From contig NZ_FQXT01000003.1 in assembly GCF_900130045.1 (NCBI RefSeq), positions 186,001 to 250,000 on the forward strand: DNA of 64,000 bases, read 5' to 3'. The notes beneath the pieces are model-generated. The model saw only the letters and a list, made by a program, of their open reading frames with translations. It was not told the DNA's origin and ran no database searches. Within the stretch, counting starts at the first letter, position 1, and the number at the start of each line of letters is the position of its first letter. Shown here in pieces: positions 26,850-36,715 of this stretch. Source of the DNA: Leeuwenhoekiella palythoae (lineage in GTDB: Bacteria > Bacteroidota > Bacteroidia > Flavobacteriales > Flavobacteriaceae). The position numbers and the translations under genes are program-made.

Positions 26850-27665
26850 CTAGTTATTCCCTAAAATAATGGGTAACCCACTGTCTCCAGAACCTATAAC
26901 AATCACTTTAGAATTGTTAGATTCTGAAAGTTTTAATGTGGCTTCAATACCTTTATCTTTCAAGATCTGATCATTAAGCGATTGACTTAAAATTTTATTA
27001 GCATCAGCCTTACCTTGAGCTTCAATAACCTGACGTTCTGCTTCTTTTTGAGCAGAAATAAGCCTGAATTCATACTCTAGAGATTCTTGTTCCTGACGCA
27101 GTTTACGTTCAATTGCTTGCTTAATTGTCGCAGGTAACGTGACATCACGTACCAATACTTCATCAAGAACGATATATTGATCTTTTACGATTTTTTTAGT
27201 TTCATCATAAATCTCTGCTTGAATCGCATCACGTTTTGAAGAATACAATTGTTCTGGAGTATAACGCCCCACTACTGAACGCGCTGCAGATCTAATAGTG
27301 GGTAACAAGATTCGATTTAGATAATCTTCTCCTATCTCTTGATGCAGTTTACCCAAATTTTCAGCTTGCGGTTTATACCATACCGAAGCCTCTAATTTAA
27401 TATCCAAACCATTAGAAGAAAGCACGTTCATAATTTCTTTCAGCTCCTGCCGTCTTACTTCGTAGATATAAACTTTATTCCACGGAGCAACTATTTGAAA
27501 ACCTTCTCCTAACGGGGGCTCGTCAGTTACTACACCTCCTCCAAAAGGTTTATAAAGTACTCCCGCTTCTCCTGAATCAATCGTTACCGCAGATTTTGCA
27601 ATGAGTACAATTACGATTATTACTCCAATTATTACCGGAATTCCTATTTTAGGTAATCTGTCCAT
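26850..27665 (-). CDS. prohibitin/SPFH-domain membrane protein
   Basis: 271 residues: N-terminal transmembrane helix (IGVIIVIVLIAKSAV, ~10-28), an SPFH/PHB domain (~30-190), and a Gln/Glu-rich helical segment (~190-240, LRQEQESLEYEFRLISAQKEAERQVIEAQ) typical of prohibitin and HflC/K proteins. It forms large ring assemblies in the inner membrane and modulates AAA proteases or membrane organisation, by family. The gene is the last in a run with the VWA protein and fabG upstream (15-base gap). Confidence 0.9.
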   Translation of the reverse strand: MDRLPKIGIPVIIGVIIVIVLIAKSAVTIDSGEAGVLYKPFGGGVVTDEPPLGEGFQIVAPWNKVYIYEVRRQELKEIMNVLSSNGLDIKLEASVWYKPQAENLGKLHQEIGEDYLNRILLPTIRSAARSVVGRYTPEQLYSSKRDAIQAEIYDETKKIVKDQYIVLDEVLVRDVTLPATIKQAIERKLRQEQESLEYEFRLISAQKEAERQVIEAQGKADANKILSQSLNDQILKDKGIEATLKLSESNNSKVIVIGSGDSGLPIILGNN

Positions 27666-27680
27666 TTTATGTAGTTTTTA

Positions 27681-29717
27681 TTATATGAGTCCGTTGTATT
27701 TTCTGATGAACCATTCAGCTGCTAAACTTGCAATGATGAGGAAAAGCAGCCAACTGAAGGCTATTAAAGGTACATTTTTTTCTATAGCTCGCTGTACGGG
27801 AGTAAACTCCTGATTATCCAAAAGGCTGTCTATCAGCTCTGAATAGCGATCCAACGGAGCGATACTCCCATTGGTTTCCTTTGCTACAGTTTCCATCGTT
27901 GTCCAATCGGCATTTTTAATCTGATGTTCAATTGTATAAGGAATTACTGTAAAACTACCTTTCGCTTTTAAATTTTCGTCAGCAACAGTAATTTCAAAAG
28001 AATATGTTCCGGGCTCTAAATCTGCAAGCTGTGTTGAATAGTTAGTTCCGTTGTAAACGAGTGGTGATTCATAAAGAACTTCATTTTCTGAAAAGATCTT
28101 CACCTGAAGTTGCGCACCCGGATCAAAAACATAATTTTTATCAAAGTACTGTGCGTTAAGTATAATCGCATTTCCTCCATAATAGAAACGGTCATAATCT
28201 AGTTCTAAACGTTGACGCTTTTGATTTGAAGCTGCATATTGCACCAAATGGTCTATGAACGTATCGAAGGTTTCAAAACTTCCGGTATCTAAAAACGACT
28301 GACTACGCCATTGAAAAATACCTGTTCCAAATAAAAATACCTCTCTTCTACCCGATAACTCTGTGAGCCCCAACAAAGGATTTCCGGTAGTAACACCGGT
28401 AATTCGCTGATAAAAAAGAACATCACTGGAGCCGGCAACTGTGATTTCACCAAAAATGGCTTCCAGCGGAGGATAATTAGCGAAGTTGATCTCTGAGATT
28501 TGAAATGCCGAAAACGATTCGTTCTTAATGGCCTGCACCGCTTCTGACTGCCTTCTTAGCGGCAATGTAAATGCCTCCTGATTTTGATTTAAAAAAGAGA
28601 GGTTGCTTTGCAACCCTATAATTGTAAATCGATTTTTATTTAGTTTATTGAGTTCCTGATAAACAGTAGCAAAACGTGCATTGGGCTCAAACAACAGCAC
28701 TAGGTCTGCTTCATTAAGTTCAGCAACCTTGACATCATTAATAGCTCTAAGGCTTACCGAACGCAGCTGGTTACTTTCAATACTCTTTTTTAGCGTCCCT
28801 AGATCAGGATGCAAAACACCATAAATAATAAGCACTTCAGAGCGTTGATCAATGACTTCAATCGCAAACTGCTTGGTATTGTTTTCTAAGTTAGTCTCAT
28901 CGATTGATGCATCAAGCCTTACCGTATAACGCTGTGTTCCTATCTGATCTGCGTTCAAATAAAAATTACTTCGGAAAGAACTGTTTTGAGAAGATAAATT
29001 GAGGGTTTCGGTATGTACAATAGTTCCGCTATGCGTTACCGAAAGCTTGGCAGATACTTCTTTTTTTCCGGAATATGATGCTGTAATTTCTACCGGAAAT
29101 TGATTATCTATATATGCGTAACGATTGACATTAACCTGATCAATTCGCAAATCTTCATACGCCGAAGTATCACCAACCACAATAAAATGACGGGCAATCT
29201 CTCTAGCTTCGGTTGCAACGTATCTATAATTTGCACCAAGATTGGTATTCCCATCAGTGATTAAAAGACTGCTGTATTTCTGGTCTTTATAAATTCGATC
29301 TAATGCTTGAATGCTTTTTGCAATATCGGTTTGGGTTTCGCTAAAATCAACTCGTTCTTGTTGATTCAATTCAGATCCAAAAGTATAGGCGTCCAGATCA
29401 AATCGTTCACTCAAAGCCTCATTTTGAAGTATTGCTTGAAAAACCTCTCGTATGGCTACCGAATCTGCTAAAAAAGACATGGATTCAGAATTGTCAAGCA
29501 CCACCGCTAGTTTAGGCTTGATGGTTTTATAAGACGTTTGCTTAACCGAAGGATTTAGCAACAAAATCAAGACCGCAAAAATACTTATAAATCGTAAAGC
29601 GCTAAGAAGTAATCGCAAGCGCTTAGAACGTTCCGGTTTATGGAAGTAAAAAAATATGGCAATACCCAGAGCCATTATCCCTAAGAGGATAATATATAAG
29701 ACTGTGGATATTGCCAT
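27681..29717 (-). CDS. membrane-bound VWA-domain protein of unknown function
   Basis: 678 residues. Two transmembrane helices at the N-terminus (residues ~1-60) are followed by a von Willebrand factor A domain: LAVVLDNSESMSFLADS carries the metal-ion-dependent adhesion-site DxSxS, and LLITDGNTNLGAN the later Asp/Gly. A large beta-rich periplasmic region follows, then a final transmembrane helix (LIAFSWLLFLIIASLAAEWF). The pattern is that of the long BatA/CoxE-neighbour family widespread in Bacteroidota. No partner ATPase (MoxR) is nearby. It lies 22 bases after fabG, so it is probably operonic. Confidence 0.75.
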   Translation of the reverse strand: MAISTVLYIILLGIMALGIAIFFYFHKPERSKRLRLLLSALRFISIFAVLILLLNPSVKQTSYKTIKPKLAVVLDNSESMSFLADSVAIREVFQAILQNEALSERFDLDAYTFGSELNQQERVDFSETQTDIAKSIQALDRIYKDQKYSSLLITDGNTNLGANYRYVATEAREIARHFIVVGDTSAYEDLRIDQVNVNRYAYIDNQFPVEITASYSGKKEVSAKLSVTHSGTIVHTETLNLSSQNSSFRSNFYLNADQIGTQRYTVRLDASIDETNLENNTKQFAIEVIDQRSEVLIIYGVLHPDLGTLKKSIESNQLRSVSLRAINDVKVAELNEADLVLLFEPNARFATVYQELNKLNKNRFTIIGLQSNLSFLNQNQEAFTLPLRRQSEAVQAIKNESFSAFQISEINFANYPPLEAIFGEITVAGSSDVLFYQRITGVTTGNPLLGLTELSGRREVFLFGTGIFQWRSQSFLDTGSFETFDTFIDHLVQYAASNQKRQRLELDYDRFYYGGNAIILNAQYFDKNYVFDPGAQLQVKIFSENEVLYESPLVYNGTNYSTQLADLEPGTYSFEITVADENLKAKGSFTVIPYTIEHQIKNADWTTMETVAKETNGSIAPLDRYSELIDSLLDNQEFTPVQRAIEKNVPLIAFSWLLFLIIASLAAEWFIRKYNGLI

Positions 29718-29739
29718 AAAGTATTGTATTAAGATTTGC

Positions 29740-30486
29740 CTAGGTTAGCATTCCGCCATCTACTTGCAAGACTTGACCGGTAACATAAGCACTCATATCA
29801 CTCCCTAAAAATACACAAGCATTAGCGATATCTTCTGGAGTACCTCCTCTTTTTAATGGAATAGCATCTCGCCAACCTGCTACTACTTTCTCGTCGAGTT
29901 TAGCGGTCATTTCGGTCTCGATAAATCCTGGAGCAACCACATTGGTTCTGATATTTCTCGAACCTAATTCTAAAGCCATAGATTTAGAGAAACCTATAAT
30001 TCCGGCTTTTGATGCAGCATAATTGGCTTGGCCAGCGTTTCCTTTAATCCCCACCACAGAGCTCATATTGATGATGCTTCCGTAACGTTGTTTAAGCATG
30101 GTGCGCTGTACAGCTTTGGTCATATTGAAGATTGACTTCAGATTTACTTCAATAACCTGATCAAAATCTTCTTCGCCCATACGCATCAGCAGGTTATCTT
30201 TAGTAATTCCTGCATTATTAACTAAAACATCGATAGATTCAAAATCTGCACTGATTTGTTTTACCAATTCCTGGCAATCTTCAAAAGAAGCAGCATTTGA
30301 CTTGTAAGCCTTGGCTTTCACTCCCATTGCAAGAAGTTCTTGTTCTAATTCTTCTGCCGGACCTGCAGACGAGCTATAGGTAAAGGCCACGTTGGCTCCA
30401 TTTTGAGCAAAAACCTTGGCAATGCCGTTTCCGATCCCGCGGCTGGCTCCTGTTATAATCGTATTCTTTCCTTCTAAAAGTTTCAT
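29740..30486 (-). CDS. fabG: 3-oxoacyl-[ACP] reductase
   Basis: 248-residue short-chain dehydrogenase of fatty-acid elongation: NADPH-dependent reduction of 3-ketoacyl-ACP. The nucleotide-binding TGASRGIGNGIAKVFA, the NNAG motif (VLVNNAGITKDNLLMRM), catalytic Ser in INMSSVVG and YxxxK (YAASKAG), and C-terminal QVLQVDGGMLT are all present. Preceded by a terminator at 30561-30587, it begins a run with the VWA and SPFH genes. Confidence 0.95.
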   Translation of the reverse strand: MKLLEGKNTIITGASRGIGNGIAKVFAQNGANVAFTYSSSAGPAEELEQELLAMGVKAKAYKSNAASFEDCQELVKQISADFESIDVLVNNAGITKDNLLMRMGEEDFDQVIEVNLKSIFNMTKAVQRTMLKQRYGSIINMSSVVGIKGNAGQANYAASKAGIIGFSKSMALELGSRNIRTNVVAPGFIETEMTAKLDEKVVAGWRDAIPLKRGGTPEDIANACVFLGSDMSAYVTGQVLQVDGGMLT

Positions 30487-30560
30487 TCTAAATTGATATA
30501 TCTAAAATAGTTCGTTTGAATAGCGGTAAATATAGGAAACTTGAGGGGTACACGCATAAA

Positions 30561-30587
30561 AAAACCGACACATTACGTGTCGGTTTT
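30561..30587 (-). terminator. intrinsic terminator downstream of sucD
   Basis: Perfect 11-bp stem aaaaccgacac (30561-30571) / gtgtcggtttt (30577-30587) with a 5-base loop. A T-run on the minus strand follows, 20 bases after the sucD stop. Confidence 0.9.
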
Positions 30588-30607
30588 GATTTTTTCAGAT
30601 GCTGAAA

Positions 30608-31480
30608 TTAACCAATAAGTTCAGCAACTTTTTTGCCTATTTCAGCTGGAGAATCCACAACGTGTACTCCATTTTCTCTTAGGATTTTCTTTTTATCTGC
30701 AGCAGATTCTCCTTCTCCAGAAACAATAGCACCAGCGTGACCCATTGTTCTTCCGGCAGGAGCAGTTTCACCAGCGATAAAACCAATAACCGGCTTTTTG
30801 GTGCCACTTGCTTTGATCCATTTTGCGGCGTCTGCTTCTAACTGACCTCCAATCTCACCGATCATCACAACAGCTTCAGTCTCCGGATCGTTGATCAATA
30901 ATTCTACAGCTTCTTTAGTAGTGGTACCAATGATAGGATCTCCACCTATTCCAATTGCAGTAGTAATCCCTAAACCTTGTTTTACAACTTGGTCTGCTGC
31001 CTCATAAGTAAGTGTTCCTGATTTAGAAACGATACCTACTTTTCCTTTCTTAAACACAAAACCGGGCATAATACCTACTTTAGCTTCCCCGGGAGTGATC
31101 ACACCAGGACAGTTAGGACCAATTAAACGACAGTCTTTATCTTTGATATAATCAGCAGCTTTAATCATATCTGCTACCGGAATACCTTCAGTAATCGCAA
31201 TAATCACTTTAATTCCTGCATCAGCAGATTCCATAATCGCATCAGCAGCAAATGCCGGCGGTACAAAGATGATTGAAACATCAGCTCCGGTTTCTTTTAC
31301 TGCATCTTCAACAGTGTTGAATACCGGTTTGTCTAAATGGGTTTGACCACCTTTACCCGGTGTCACACCACCAACAACGTTGGTCCCGTATTCAATCATT
31401 TGACCGGCGTGAAAGGTACCTTCACTTCCGGTAAAACCTTGTACAATTATTTTGGAATCTTTATTTACTAAAACGCTCAT
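30608..31480 (-). CDS. sucD: succinyl-CoA synthetase alpha subunit
   Basis: 290 residues, the usual length. TCA-cycle enzyme interconverting succinyl-CoA and succinate with nucleotide triphosphate. The CoA-binding Rossmann domain begins [15 protein letters not shown]; the phosphorylated catalytic His is in [15 protein letters not shown], and the signature [20 protein letters not shown] is present. The beta subunit (sucC) is not in the window. A -7 element (31504-31511) directly upstream indicates its own promoter, and a terminator follows, so it is monocistronic or the tail of the lpx operon with an internal promoter. Confidence 0.96.
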   Translation of the reverse strand: MSVLVNKDSKIIVQGFTGSEGTFHAGQMIEYGTNVVGGVTPGKGGQTHLDKPVFNTVEDAVKETGADVSIIFVPPAFAADAIMESADAGIKVIIAITEGIPVADMIKAADYIKDKDCRLIGPNCPGVITPGEAKVGIMPGFVFKKGKVGIVSKSGTLTYEAADQVVKQGLGITTAIGIGGDPIIGTTTKEAVELLINDPETEAVVMIGEIGGQLEADAAKWIKASGTKKPVIGFIAGETAPAGRTMGHAGAIVSGEGESAADKKKILRENGVHVVDSPAEIGKKVAELIG

Positions 31481-31503
31481 GAGTTGTTTGAATTTTGTGG
31501 TAA

Positions 31504-31511
31504 CAAAAATA
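31504..31511 (-). promoter_or_regulatory. -7 element of the sucD promoter (TATTTTTG)
   Basis: The minus strand reads TATTTTTG, matching TAnnTTTG, about 24 bases before the sucD ATG and within the 60-base gap after the NTF2-like gene. Confidence 0.5.
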
Positions 31512-31540
31512 ATTTTTTAAAGCTGAATGCTAAAGGAATT

Positions 31541-31954
31541 TTAAGACTTTATGCGGATGTGCGCATCATTATTTTGTGGGTCATCATCACTAGGTTGACT
31601 AATTTGATACCCTCTGTAAAGGAGGCCGTCTTTGAGTTCCCAAATCGCCATAAAGTGAATAATACCCACCTCTTCTTCAGGGTTTTCAACGGTCTGAATA
31701 TAATACGTTAAACGCGCGCTCACTTTATCACCTTCTGAAATAAGATGACTTATAGATGACCTTAAAGAAATGAACGATTTTCCCATCTCTGAAGACATAT
31801 CAGCAATATCGCTGTACGTCATTTTTGAAAATCCGGTAGATGCATTCCAATACAGTTCTGCATCCTGATGTAAGAATTTTTTTAGAACAGTGGAATCATT
31901 AAAAAAATCGGATTCATATAAACCTCTTACAAGGTCTTTTGCTGATTGACTCAT
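31541..31954 (-). CDS. NTF2/SnoaL-like protein
   Basis: 137 residues of a single NTF2-like fold: an N-terminal helix (KDLVRGLYESDFFND), then a cone of strands with HQDAELYWNASTG and ARLTYYIQTVENPEEE. It has no catalytic signature that would identify a reaction; such proteins are small ligand-binding or enzyme scaffolds. It begins one base after the second lpxD-like gene stop, so it belongs to the lpx-efp operon. Function unknown. Confidence 0.75.
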   Translation of the reverse strand: MSQSAKDLVRGLYESDFFNDSTVLKKFLHQDAELYWNASTGFSKMTYSDIADMSSEMGKSFISLRSSISHLISEGDKVSARLTYYIQTVENPEEEVGIIHFMAIWELKDGLLYRGYQISQPSDDDPQNNDAHIRIKS

Positions 31955-31955
31955 T

Positions 31956-32888
31956 TTATTTTTTTATTTGTTCTAAAATATAAGGAATTTGCCTAATTGA
32001 AGCCAATTCTCTAAACTTCTTCTTGCTATCTTCGGCAGGAGTACCTAAGTAAGATTTACCTCCTTCTAGGGTGCGCCCTACTCCGCTTTGCGCAAAAATT
32101 ACAGCTTTTTCCTTAATGGTAATTCCGCTAGCGATACCTACTTGCCCCCAAATCACCACGTCATCTTCAATGACCACGCAGCCTGCAATTCCGCTCTGAG
32201 CGGCAATAAGTACGCGCTTTCCTATCTGAGTATCGTGACCTACGTGAACCTGATTGTCTAATTTAGATCCTTGACCAATTGTAGTATCGCCGGTCACACC
32301 CTTATCTATTGTGCATAGCGCTCCAAGATCTACGTGATCTTCAATGACCACTCTTCCGCCTGAAAGCAGTTTATCAAAACCGGTTTCACGCTTCTTATAA
32401 TAAAAAGCATCTGCTCCTAGAACAGTTCCAGAATGAATAGTTACACCATCACCTATAATCGCATTATCGTAAATCGTAACATTGGCGTGGATTAAACAAT
32501 CACGACCGATTTTTACATTGTGACCTATAAAACAGTTAGGCTGAATGATCGTTCCTTCGCCAATCGTTGCGGTAGTCGCAATACTCGAAGTAGCTTTTTC
32601 AAAAGGTTTAAAGAACTTAGTAAGTTTATTAAAATCGCTAAAGGGATCTTCCGAAATCAATAATGCTTTACCTGCTGGGCACGCTACTTTTTTGTTTATT
32701 AAAACAACTGTTGCCGCAGAAGCTAAAGCCTTATCATAATATTTGGGATGATCTACAAAAACAATATCTCCGGGTTCCACGACATGAATCTCATTCATTC
32801 CCAGAACCGGAAAATCAGCAGCTCCTACATATTCTACTCCAAGAATGGTAGCAATCTGCTCTAAGCTATGTTTTTGAGGAAATTTCAA
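31956..32888 (-). CDS. second LpxD-like UDP-3-O-acylglucosamine N-acyltransferase
   Basis: 310 residues: an N-terminal uridine-binding-like domain (~1-95) and a left-handed parallel beta-helix of hexapeptide repeats (GEGTIIQPNCFIGHNVKIGRD onward), with the catalytic-type His region (VHVGHDTQIGK). It is distinct from the 343-residue LpxD at 35684 in the same operon. It either uses another acyl chain or a different amino sugar; this is inference. It lies 4 bases after efp. Confidence 0.85.
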   Translation of the reverse strand: MKFPQKHSLEQIATILGVEYVGAADFPVLGMNEIHVVEPGDIVFVDHPKYYDKALASAATVVLINKKVACPAGKALLISEDPFSDFNKLTKFFKPFEKATSSIATTATIGEGTIIQPNCFIGHNVKIGRDCLIHANVTIYDNAIIGDGVTIHSGTVLGADAFYYKKRETGFDKLLSGGRVVIEDHVDLGALCTIDKGVTGDTTIGQGSKLDNQVHVGHDTQIGKRVLIAAQSGIAGCVVIEDDVVIWGQVGIASGITIKEKAVIFAQSGVGRTLEGGKSYLGTPAEDSKKKFRELASIRQIPYILEQIKK

Positions 32889-32892
32889 CTAC

Positions 32893-33459
32893 TTATTCTT
32901 TTATACGCTCTTTGTAAGTACCTTTTTCGGTCTCTACTTTTATTTTGTCCCCTTCATTGATAAACAAAGGAACATTTACTTCAGCACCGGTTTCTACAGT
33001 CGCAGGTTTGGTGGCGTTAGTGGCGGTATTTCCTTTTACACCAGGCTCAGTTGCGGTAACTTCGAGAATCACGTGAGCCGGCATATCTACAGAAAGAGGC
33101 ATACCGTCTTCAGTATTGATCGCAATAGAAACTACTTCACCTTCTTTTAAAAGTCCGGGTTGATCTAGCGCAGACTCCAAAAGTCTGATTTGTGTATAAT
33201 CATCAGTGTTCATAAAGTGGTACCATTCCCCATCATTATATAAAAACTGATACCCTTTAGTTTCTACACGTACTTCTTCAATCTTATGCCCTGCCGAAAA
33301 TGTATTATCTAAAACTTTGCCGTTAGTAACACTTTTTAATTTTGTTCTTACAAACGCTGGTCCTTTACCAGGTTTTACGTGTAAAAATTCAACAATCTTA
33401 TAAATGTCGTGGTTGTAATGAATACACATTCCATTACGAATATCTGATGTAGTTGCCAT
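32893..33459 (-). CDS. efp: translation elongation factor P
   Basis: 188 residues, typical. It binds between the P and E sites to rescue ribosomes stalled at polyproline. Three OB-like domains are visible; the modifiable Lys sits in HVKPGKGPAFVRTKL. The C-terminal signature MPLSVDMPAHVILEVTATEPG is present. It is embedded in the lipid A operon between lpxA and the lpxD-like gene, a Bacteroidota arrangement. Confidence 0.97.
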   Translation of the reverse strand: MATTSDIRNGMCIHYNHDIYKIVEFLHVKPGKGPAFVRTKLKSVTNGKVLDNTFSAGHKIEEVRVETKGYQFLYNDGEWYHFMNTDDYTQIRLLESALDQPGLLKEGEVVSIAINTEDGMPLSVDMPAHVILEVTATEPGVKGNTATNATKPATVETGAEVNVPLFINEGDKIKVETEKGTYKERIKE

Positions 33460-33494
33460 ATTTCTATATTAATCTAAGCTGTTATAATCTATTA

Positions 33495-34280
33495 TTAGTT
33501 TGCTGTAAAATAGCCTTTCATAATTCCGCGTTGCGAATTACGAATAAACTGAAGAATTTCATCACGTTCTGGAGTCGCCTCCATCTCGGCTTCAATAATG
33601 TTTACAGCTTGGGTGTTGTTGTAATTCTTTTGGTACAGAATACGGTAAATATCCTGTATTTCCCTGATTTTCTCTGTGGTAAAACCTCTTCGGCGTAGCC
33701 CAATAGAATTGATTCCCACATAAGAAAGCGGTTCACGACCGGCTTTTACGTAAGGAGGCACATCTTTACGAACTAAAGATCCACCGGTTACAAAGGCGTG
33801 ACTTCCTATAGTACAAAATTGCTGCACGGCTGCCATTCCTGCTAGTACAACGTGGTCACCCACTACAATATGTCCTGCCAGTGTACTGTTGTTAGAAAAA
33901 ATACAGTGATCGCCCACAATACAATCGTGCGCAATATGGCTGTATGCCATAATCCAACAATCGTGACCTATCTGAGTTTTCATTTTGTCTGTGGTACCTC
34001 TATTGATCGTAACACACTCTCTGATGGTTGTGTTATCGCCAATAATTGTTACCGTATCCTCATCATCAAACTTTTTATCTTGTGGAATTGCTGAAATAAC
34101 AGCGCCGGGAAAAATATTTACATTTTTACCGATGCGTGCACCTTCCATTATGGTAACGTTAGATCCTATCCAACTTCCTTCTCCTATGACCACATTGTTA
34201 TTGATCGTAGTGAAAGGTTCAATCACCACATTTTTGGCAATTTTGGCACCCGGATGTACGTATGCTAAGGGTTGATTCAT
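33495..34280 (-). CDS. lpxA: acyl-[ACP]--UDP-N-acetylglucosamine O-acyltransferase
   Basis: 261-residue cytoplasmic trimer that carries out the first step of lipid A synthesis. Hexapeptide beta-helix repeats run from residue ~8 to ~190; the catalytic His is within IAHDCIVGDHCIFSN. The C-terminal helical domain has SIGLRRRGFTTEKIREIQ. It starts 4 bases downstream of lpxC-fabZ and belongs to the same transcript. Confidence 0.97.
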   Translation of the reverse strand: MNQPLAYVHPGAKIAKNVVIEPFTTINNNVVIGEGSWIGSNVTIMEGARIGKNVNIFPGAVISAIPQDKKFDDEDTVTIIGDNTTIRECVTINRGTTDKMKTQIGHDCWIMAYSHIAHDCIVGDHCIFSNNSTLAGHIVVGDHVVLAGMAAVQQFCTIGSHAFVTGGSLVRKDVPPYVKAGREPLSYVGINSIGLRRRGFTTEKIREIQDIYRILYQKNYNNTQAVNIIEAEMEATPERDEILQFIRNSQRGIMKGYFTAN

Positions 34281-34284
34281 AAAT

Positions 34285-35694
34285 CTAGTCTTTCTTTACT
34301 TTTACAATTTGAGCCATAAGCTCAGCTTCAGATACCAATTTGCCATTTACATATGCACTTCCCTGCATGTGGCAAATTCCTCTGCGAATAGGCGATAACA
34401 GATCTAATTTAAAGATAAGTGTATCCCCCGGAAGCACTTGCTGCTTAAAACGCACATTATCTATTTTCATAAAATAGGTAAGGTAATTCTCAGGATCAGG
34501 AACCGTACTCAACACTAAAATCCCACCTGTTTGCGCCATTGCTTCTACCTGAAGAACACCCGGCATCACAGGAGCTCCCGGAAAATGCCCTACAAAGAAG
34601 GGCTCATTCATAGTGACGTTTTTAAGTCCCACAACACCGGTGTCTGTAATTTCCAGAATTTTATCTACCAATAGAAACGGTGGCCTGTGCGGAAGCATCG
34701 CCATAATTTGATGAATGTCTTTAACCGGTGGTTTTGACAAATCAAAATTAGGTACATTATTACGCTTTTCAAGCTTAATGATTTTCTTCAGCTTTTTTGC
34801 AAACTGTGTGTTTACAAAATGTCCCGGTTTATTGGCGATCACTTTTCCTTTGATAGGCATCCCTACTAAGGCTAGATCTCCAATAACATCAAGTAACTTG
34901 TGACGCGCAGCCTCATTAGGATGATGCAGCGTAAGGTTATCTAATATTCCATTAGATTTAACCGAAATATTATCTTTATTAAATGCTTTTCTCAACTTCT
35001 CCATAGTTTCAGGAGAAAGTTCCTTATCTACATAAACTATTGCATTATTAAGGTCACCGCCTTTAATGAGTCCGTGCTCAAGAAGCATCTCTATTTCGTG
35101 AAGGAAACTAAACGTTCTAGAGTCTGAAATTTCATCTTTAAATTCAGAAATACTCTTGATACTTGCATTCTGAGTGCCTAAAATTTTAGTACCAAAATCT
35201 ACCATAGTAGTAAGTTGATATTCATCAGCCGGCATAAGCATAATTTCGCTGCCAGATTTGTCATCAACATAGCTAATCACTTCAGTCACCACGTATTCCT
35301 CGCGGCTAGCCTCTTGCTCCTGAATGCCTACTTTCTCAATAGCTTCAACAAAAAACTTTGAAGAACCATCCATAATTGGTGGTTCTGAAGCATTCAGTTC
35401 TATACAAATATTGTCTATTCCTAATCCAACGCAAGCAGCAAGTACGTGCTCACTCGTTTGAATGTGTACTCCCATTTTTTCGAGGTTGGTTCCCCTTTGG
35501 GTATTCACAACATAATCTGCATTTGCCTCTATAATAGGCTGTCCTTCAAGGTCAACGCGCTTAAAAAACATACCGGTATTTTCATCAGCAGGCTTAAACG
35601 TTAGCGTAACATTTTTACCTGTATGTAAACCAACGCCGGTTAAGGAAACCTCACCGGCGATTGTTTTTTGCTTTCCTTCAGCTTTACTTATCAT
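34285..35694 (-). CDS. lpxC-fabZ: fused UDP-3-O-acyl-N-acetylglucosamine deacetylase / 3-hydroxyacyl-[ACP] dehydratase
   Basis: 469 residues. Residues ~1-310 are LpxC, the zinc deacetylase: VGLHTGKNVTLTFKPA, SEHVLAACVGLGIDN, and HHPNEAARHKLLDVIGDLAL with metal His residues. Residues ~325-469 are FabZ: QIMAMLPHRPPFLLVDKIL with the catalytic His and VGHFPGAPVMPGVLQVEAMA with the catalytic Glu. The fusion of committed lipid A step and fatty-acid dehydratase is characteristic of Bacteroidota. It overlaps lpxD by 11 bases. Confidence 0.97.
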   Translation of the reverse strand: MISKAEGKQKTIAGEVSLTGVGLHTGKNVTLTFKPADENTGMFFKRVDLEGQPIIEANADYVVNTQRGTNLEKMGVHIQTSEHVLAACVGLGIDNICIELNASEPPIMDGSSKFFVEAIEKVGIQEQEASREEYVVTEVISYVDDKSGSEIMLMPADEYQLTTMVDFGTKILGTQNASIKSISEFKDEISDSRTFSFLHEIEMLLEHGLIKGGDLNNAIVYVDKELSPETMEKLRKAFNKDNISVKSNGILDNLTLHHPNEAARHKLLDVIGDLALVGMPIKGKVIANKPGHFVNTQFAKKLKKIIKLEKRNNVPNFDLSKPPVKDIHQIMAMLPHRPPFLLVDKILEITDTGVVGLKNVTMNEPFFVGHFPGAPVMPGVLQVEAMAQTGGILVLSTVPDPENYLTYFMKIDNVRFKQQVLPGDTLIFKLDLLSPIRRGICHMQGSAYVNGKLVSEAELMAQIVKVKKD

Positions 35695-36715
35695 TGGATT
35701 TTTGTTTTTCCAAATTATTTAATTGTTCTGCCAGACTTGGCAAATTTTTAAAGTGTACGTAAGATTTATTAAAATCATTATAGGATAGCGCCGGCGAACC
35801 TTGCACCGCTTCATCATTCTTAATATTTCTCGTGATTCCAGATTGTGCTTGAATACGCACGCGATCACCTATAGTAAGATGTCCCACGATACCTACTTGC
35901 CCTCCTATCATACAGTTCTTACCTATTTTAGTAGAACCTGCGATACCTGTTTGTGCGGCAATAGCGGTATGCTCTCCTATCTCTACGTTGTGTGCAATCT
36001 GAATTTGATTATCTAGTTTCACACCTTTACGTATGATCGTAGAACCCAAAGTAGCTCTATCTATCGTAGTTCCTGCACCGATATCTACATTATCTTCTAT
36101 AATAACATTACCAGTTTGCGGAATTCTAGAATACTCACCATTTTCATCAGGGGCAAAACCAAAACCATCTGCGCCAATAATTGCACCACTATGCACATAA
36201 ACTGTTTCGCCTAAAACACAATCAGAGTAAATTTTAGCTCCTTGAAAGATCACGCAGTTATCCCCTATTTTACAATTGTCGCCAATGTAAACATTAGGAT
36301 AGATTTTGACATTGTTGCCTATGCTTACATTATTACCTAAATAGGCAAAGGCACCCAAATAAATATCATCACCGTAAGAAGCACTTTCTGAGATGTAGAC
36401 GGGTTGTTCTATTCCCGACTTACTAAGTTTTACCTGATTGTAATATTCCAAAAGTTTTGAAAACGATTTATAAGCATCATCTACTCTTATAAGCGTAACG
36501 TCAAGATCGTGCTCAGGCTTAAAATTTTTATCAACTATAGCAATTGAAGCTTTAGTCTTATATATATATGGAGTGTATTTAGGATTCGCCAAAAAGGTGA
36601 GCGAGCCCGTGGTTCCATCTTCTATTTTTGAAAGTTTAGAAACTTCTGCTTCGGGATTCCCGTCCACAGAGCCTTCTAAAATTCCAGCAATTTGTTCAGC
36701 TGTAAATTTCATCAT
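35684..36715 (-). CDS. lpxD: UDP-3-O-(3-hydroxyacyl)glucosamine N-acyltransferase
   Basis: 343 residues. The N-terminal uridine-binding domain (KFTAEQIAGILEGSVDGNPE) leads into a long hexapeptide beta-helix. The catalytic His is in QIQIAHNVEIGEHTAI, and the signature IIGADGFGFAPD is present. It catalyses the third lipid A step. Two ATGs (36715, 36712) are in tandem; the second may be used. A TATTTTTG -7 match at 36718-36725 would put transcription start at about the start codon. It overlaps lpxC-fabZ. Confidence 0.96.
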   Translation of the reverse strand: MMKFTAEQIAGILEGSVDGNPEAEVSKLSKIEDGTTGSLTFLANPKYTPYIYKTKASIAIVDKNFKPEHDLDVTLIRVDDAYKSFSKLLEYYNQVKLSKSGIEQPVYISESASYGDDIYLGAFAYLGNNVSIGNNVKIYPNVYIGDNCKIGDNCVIFQGAKIYSDCVLGETVYVHSGAIIGADGFGFAPDENGEYSRIPQTGNVIIEDNVDIGAGTTIDRATLGSTIIRKGVKLDNQIQIAHNVEIGEHTAIAAQTGIAGSTKIGKNCMIGGQVGIVGHLTIGDRVRIQAQSGITRNIKNDEAVQGSPALSYNDFNKSYVHFKNLPSLAEQLNNLEKQKSNDK

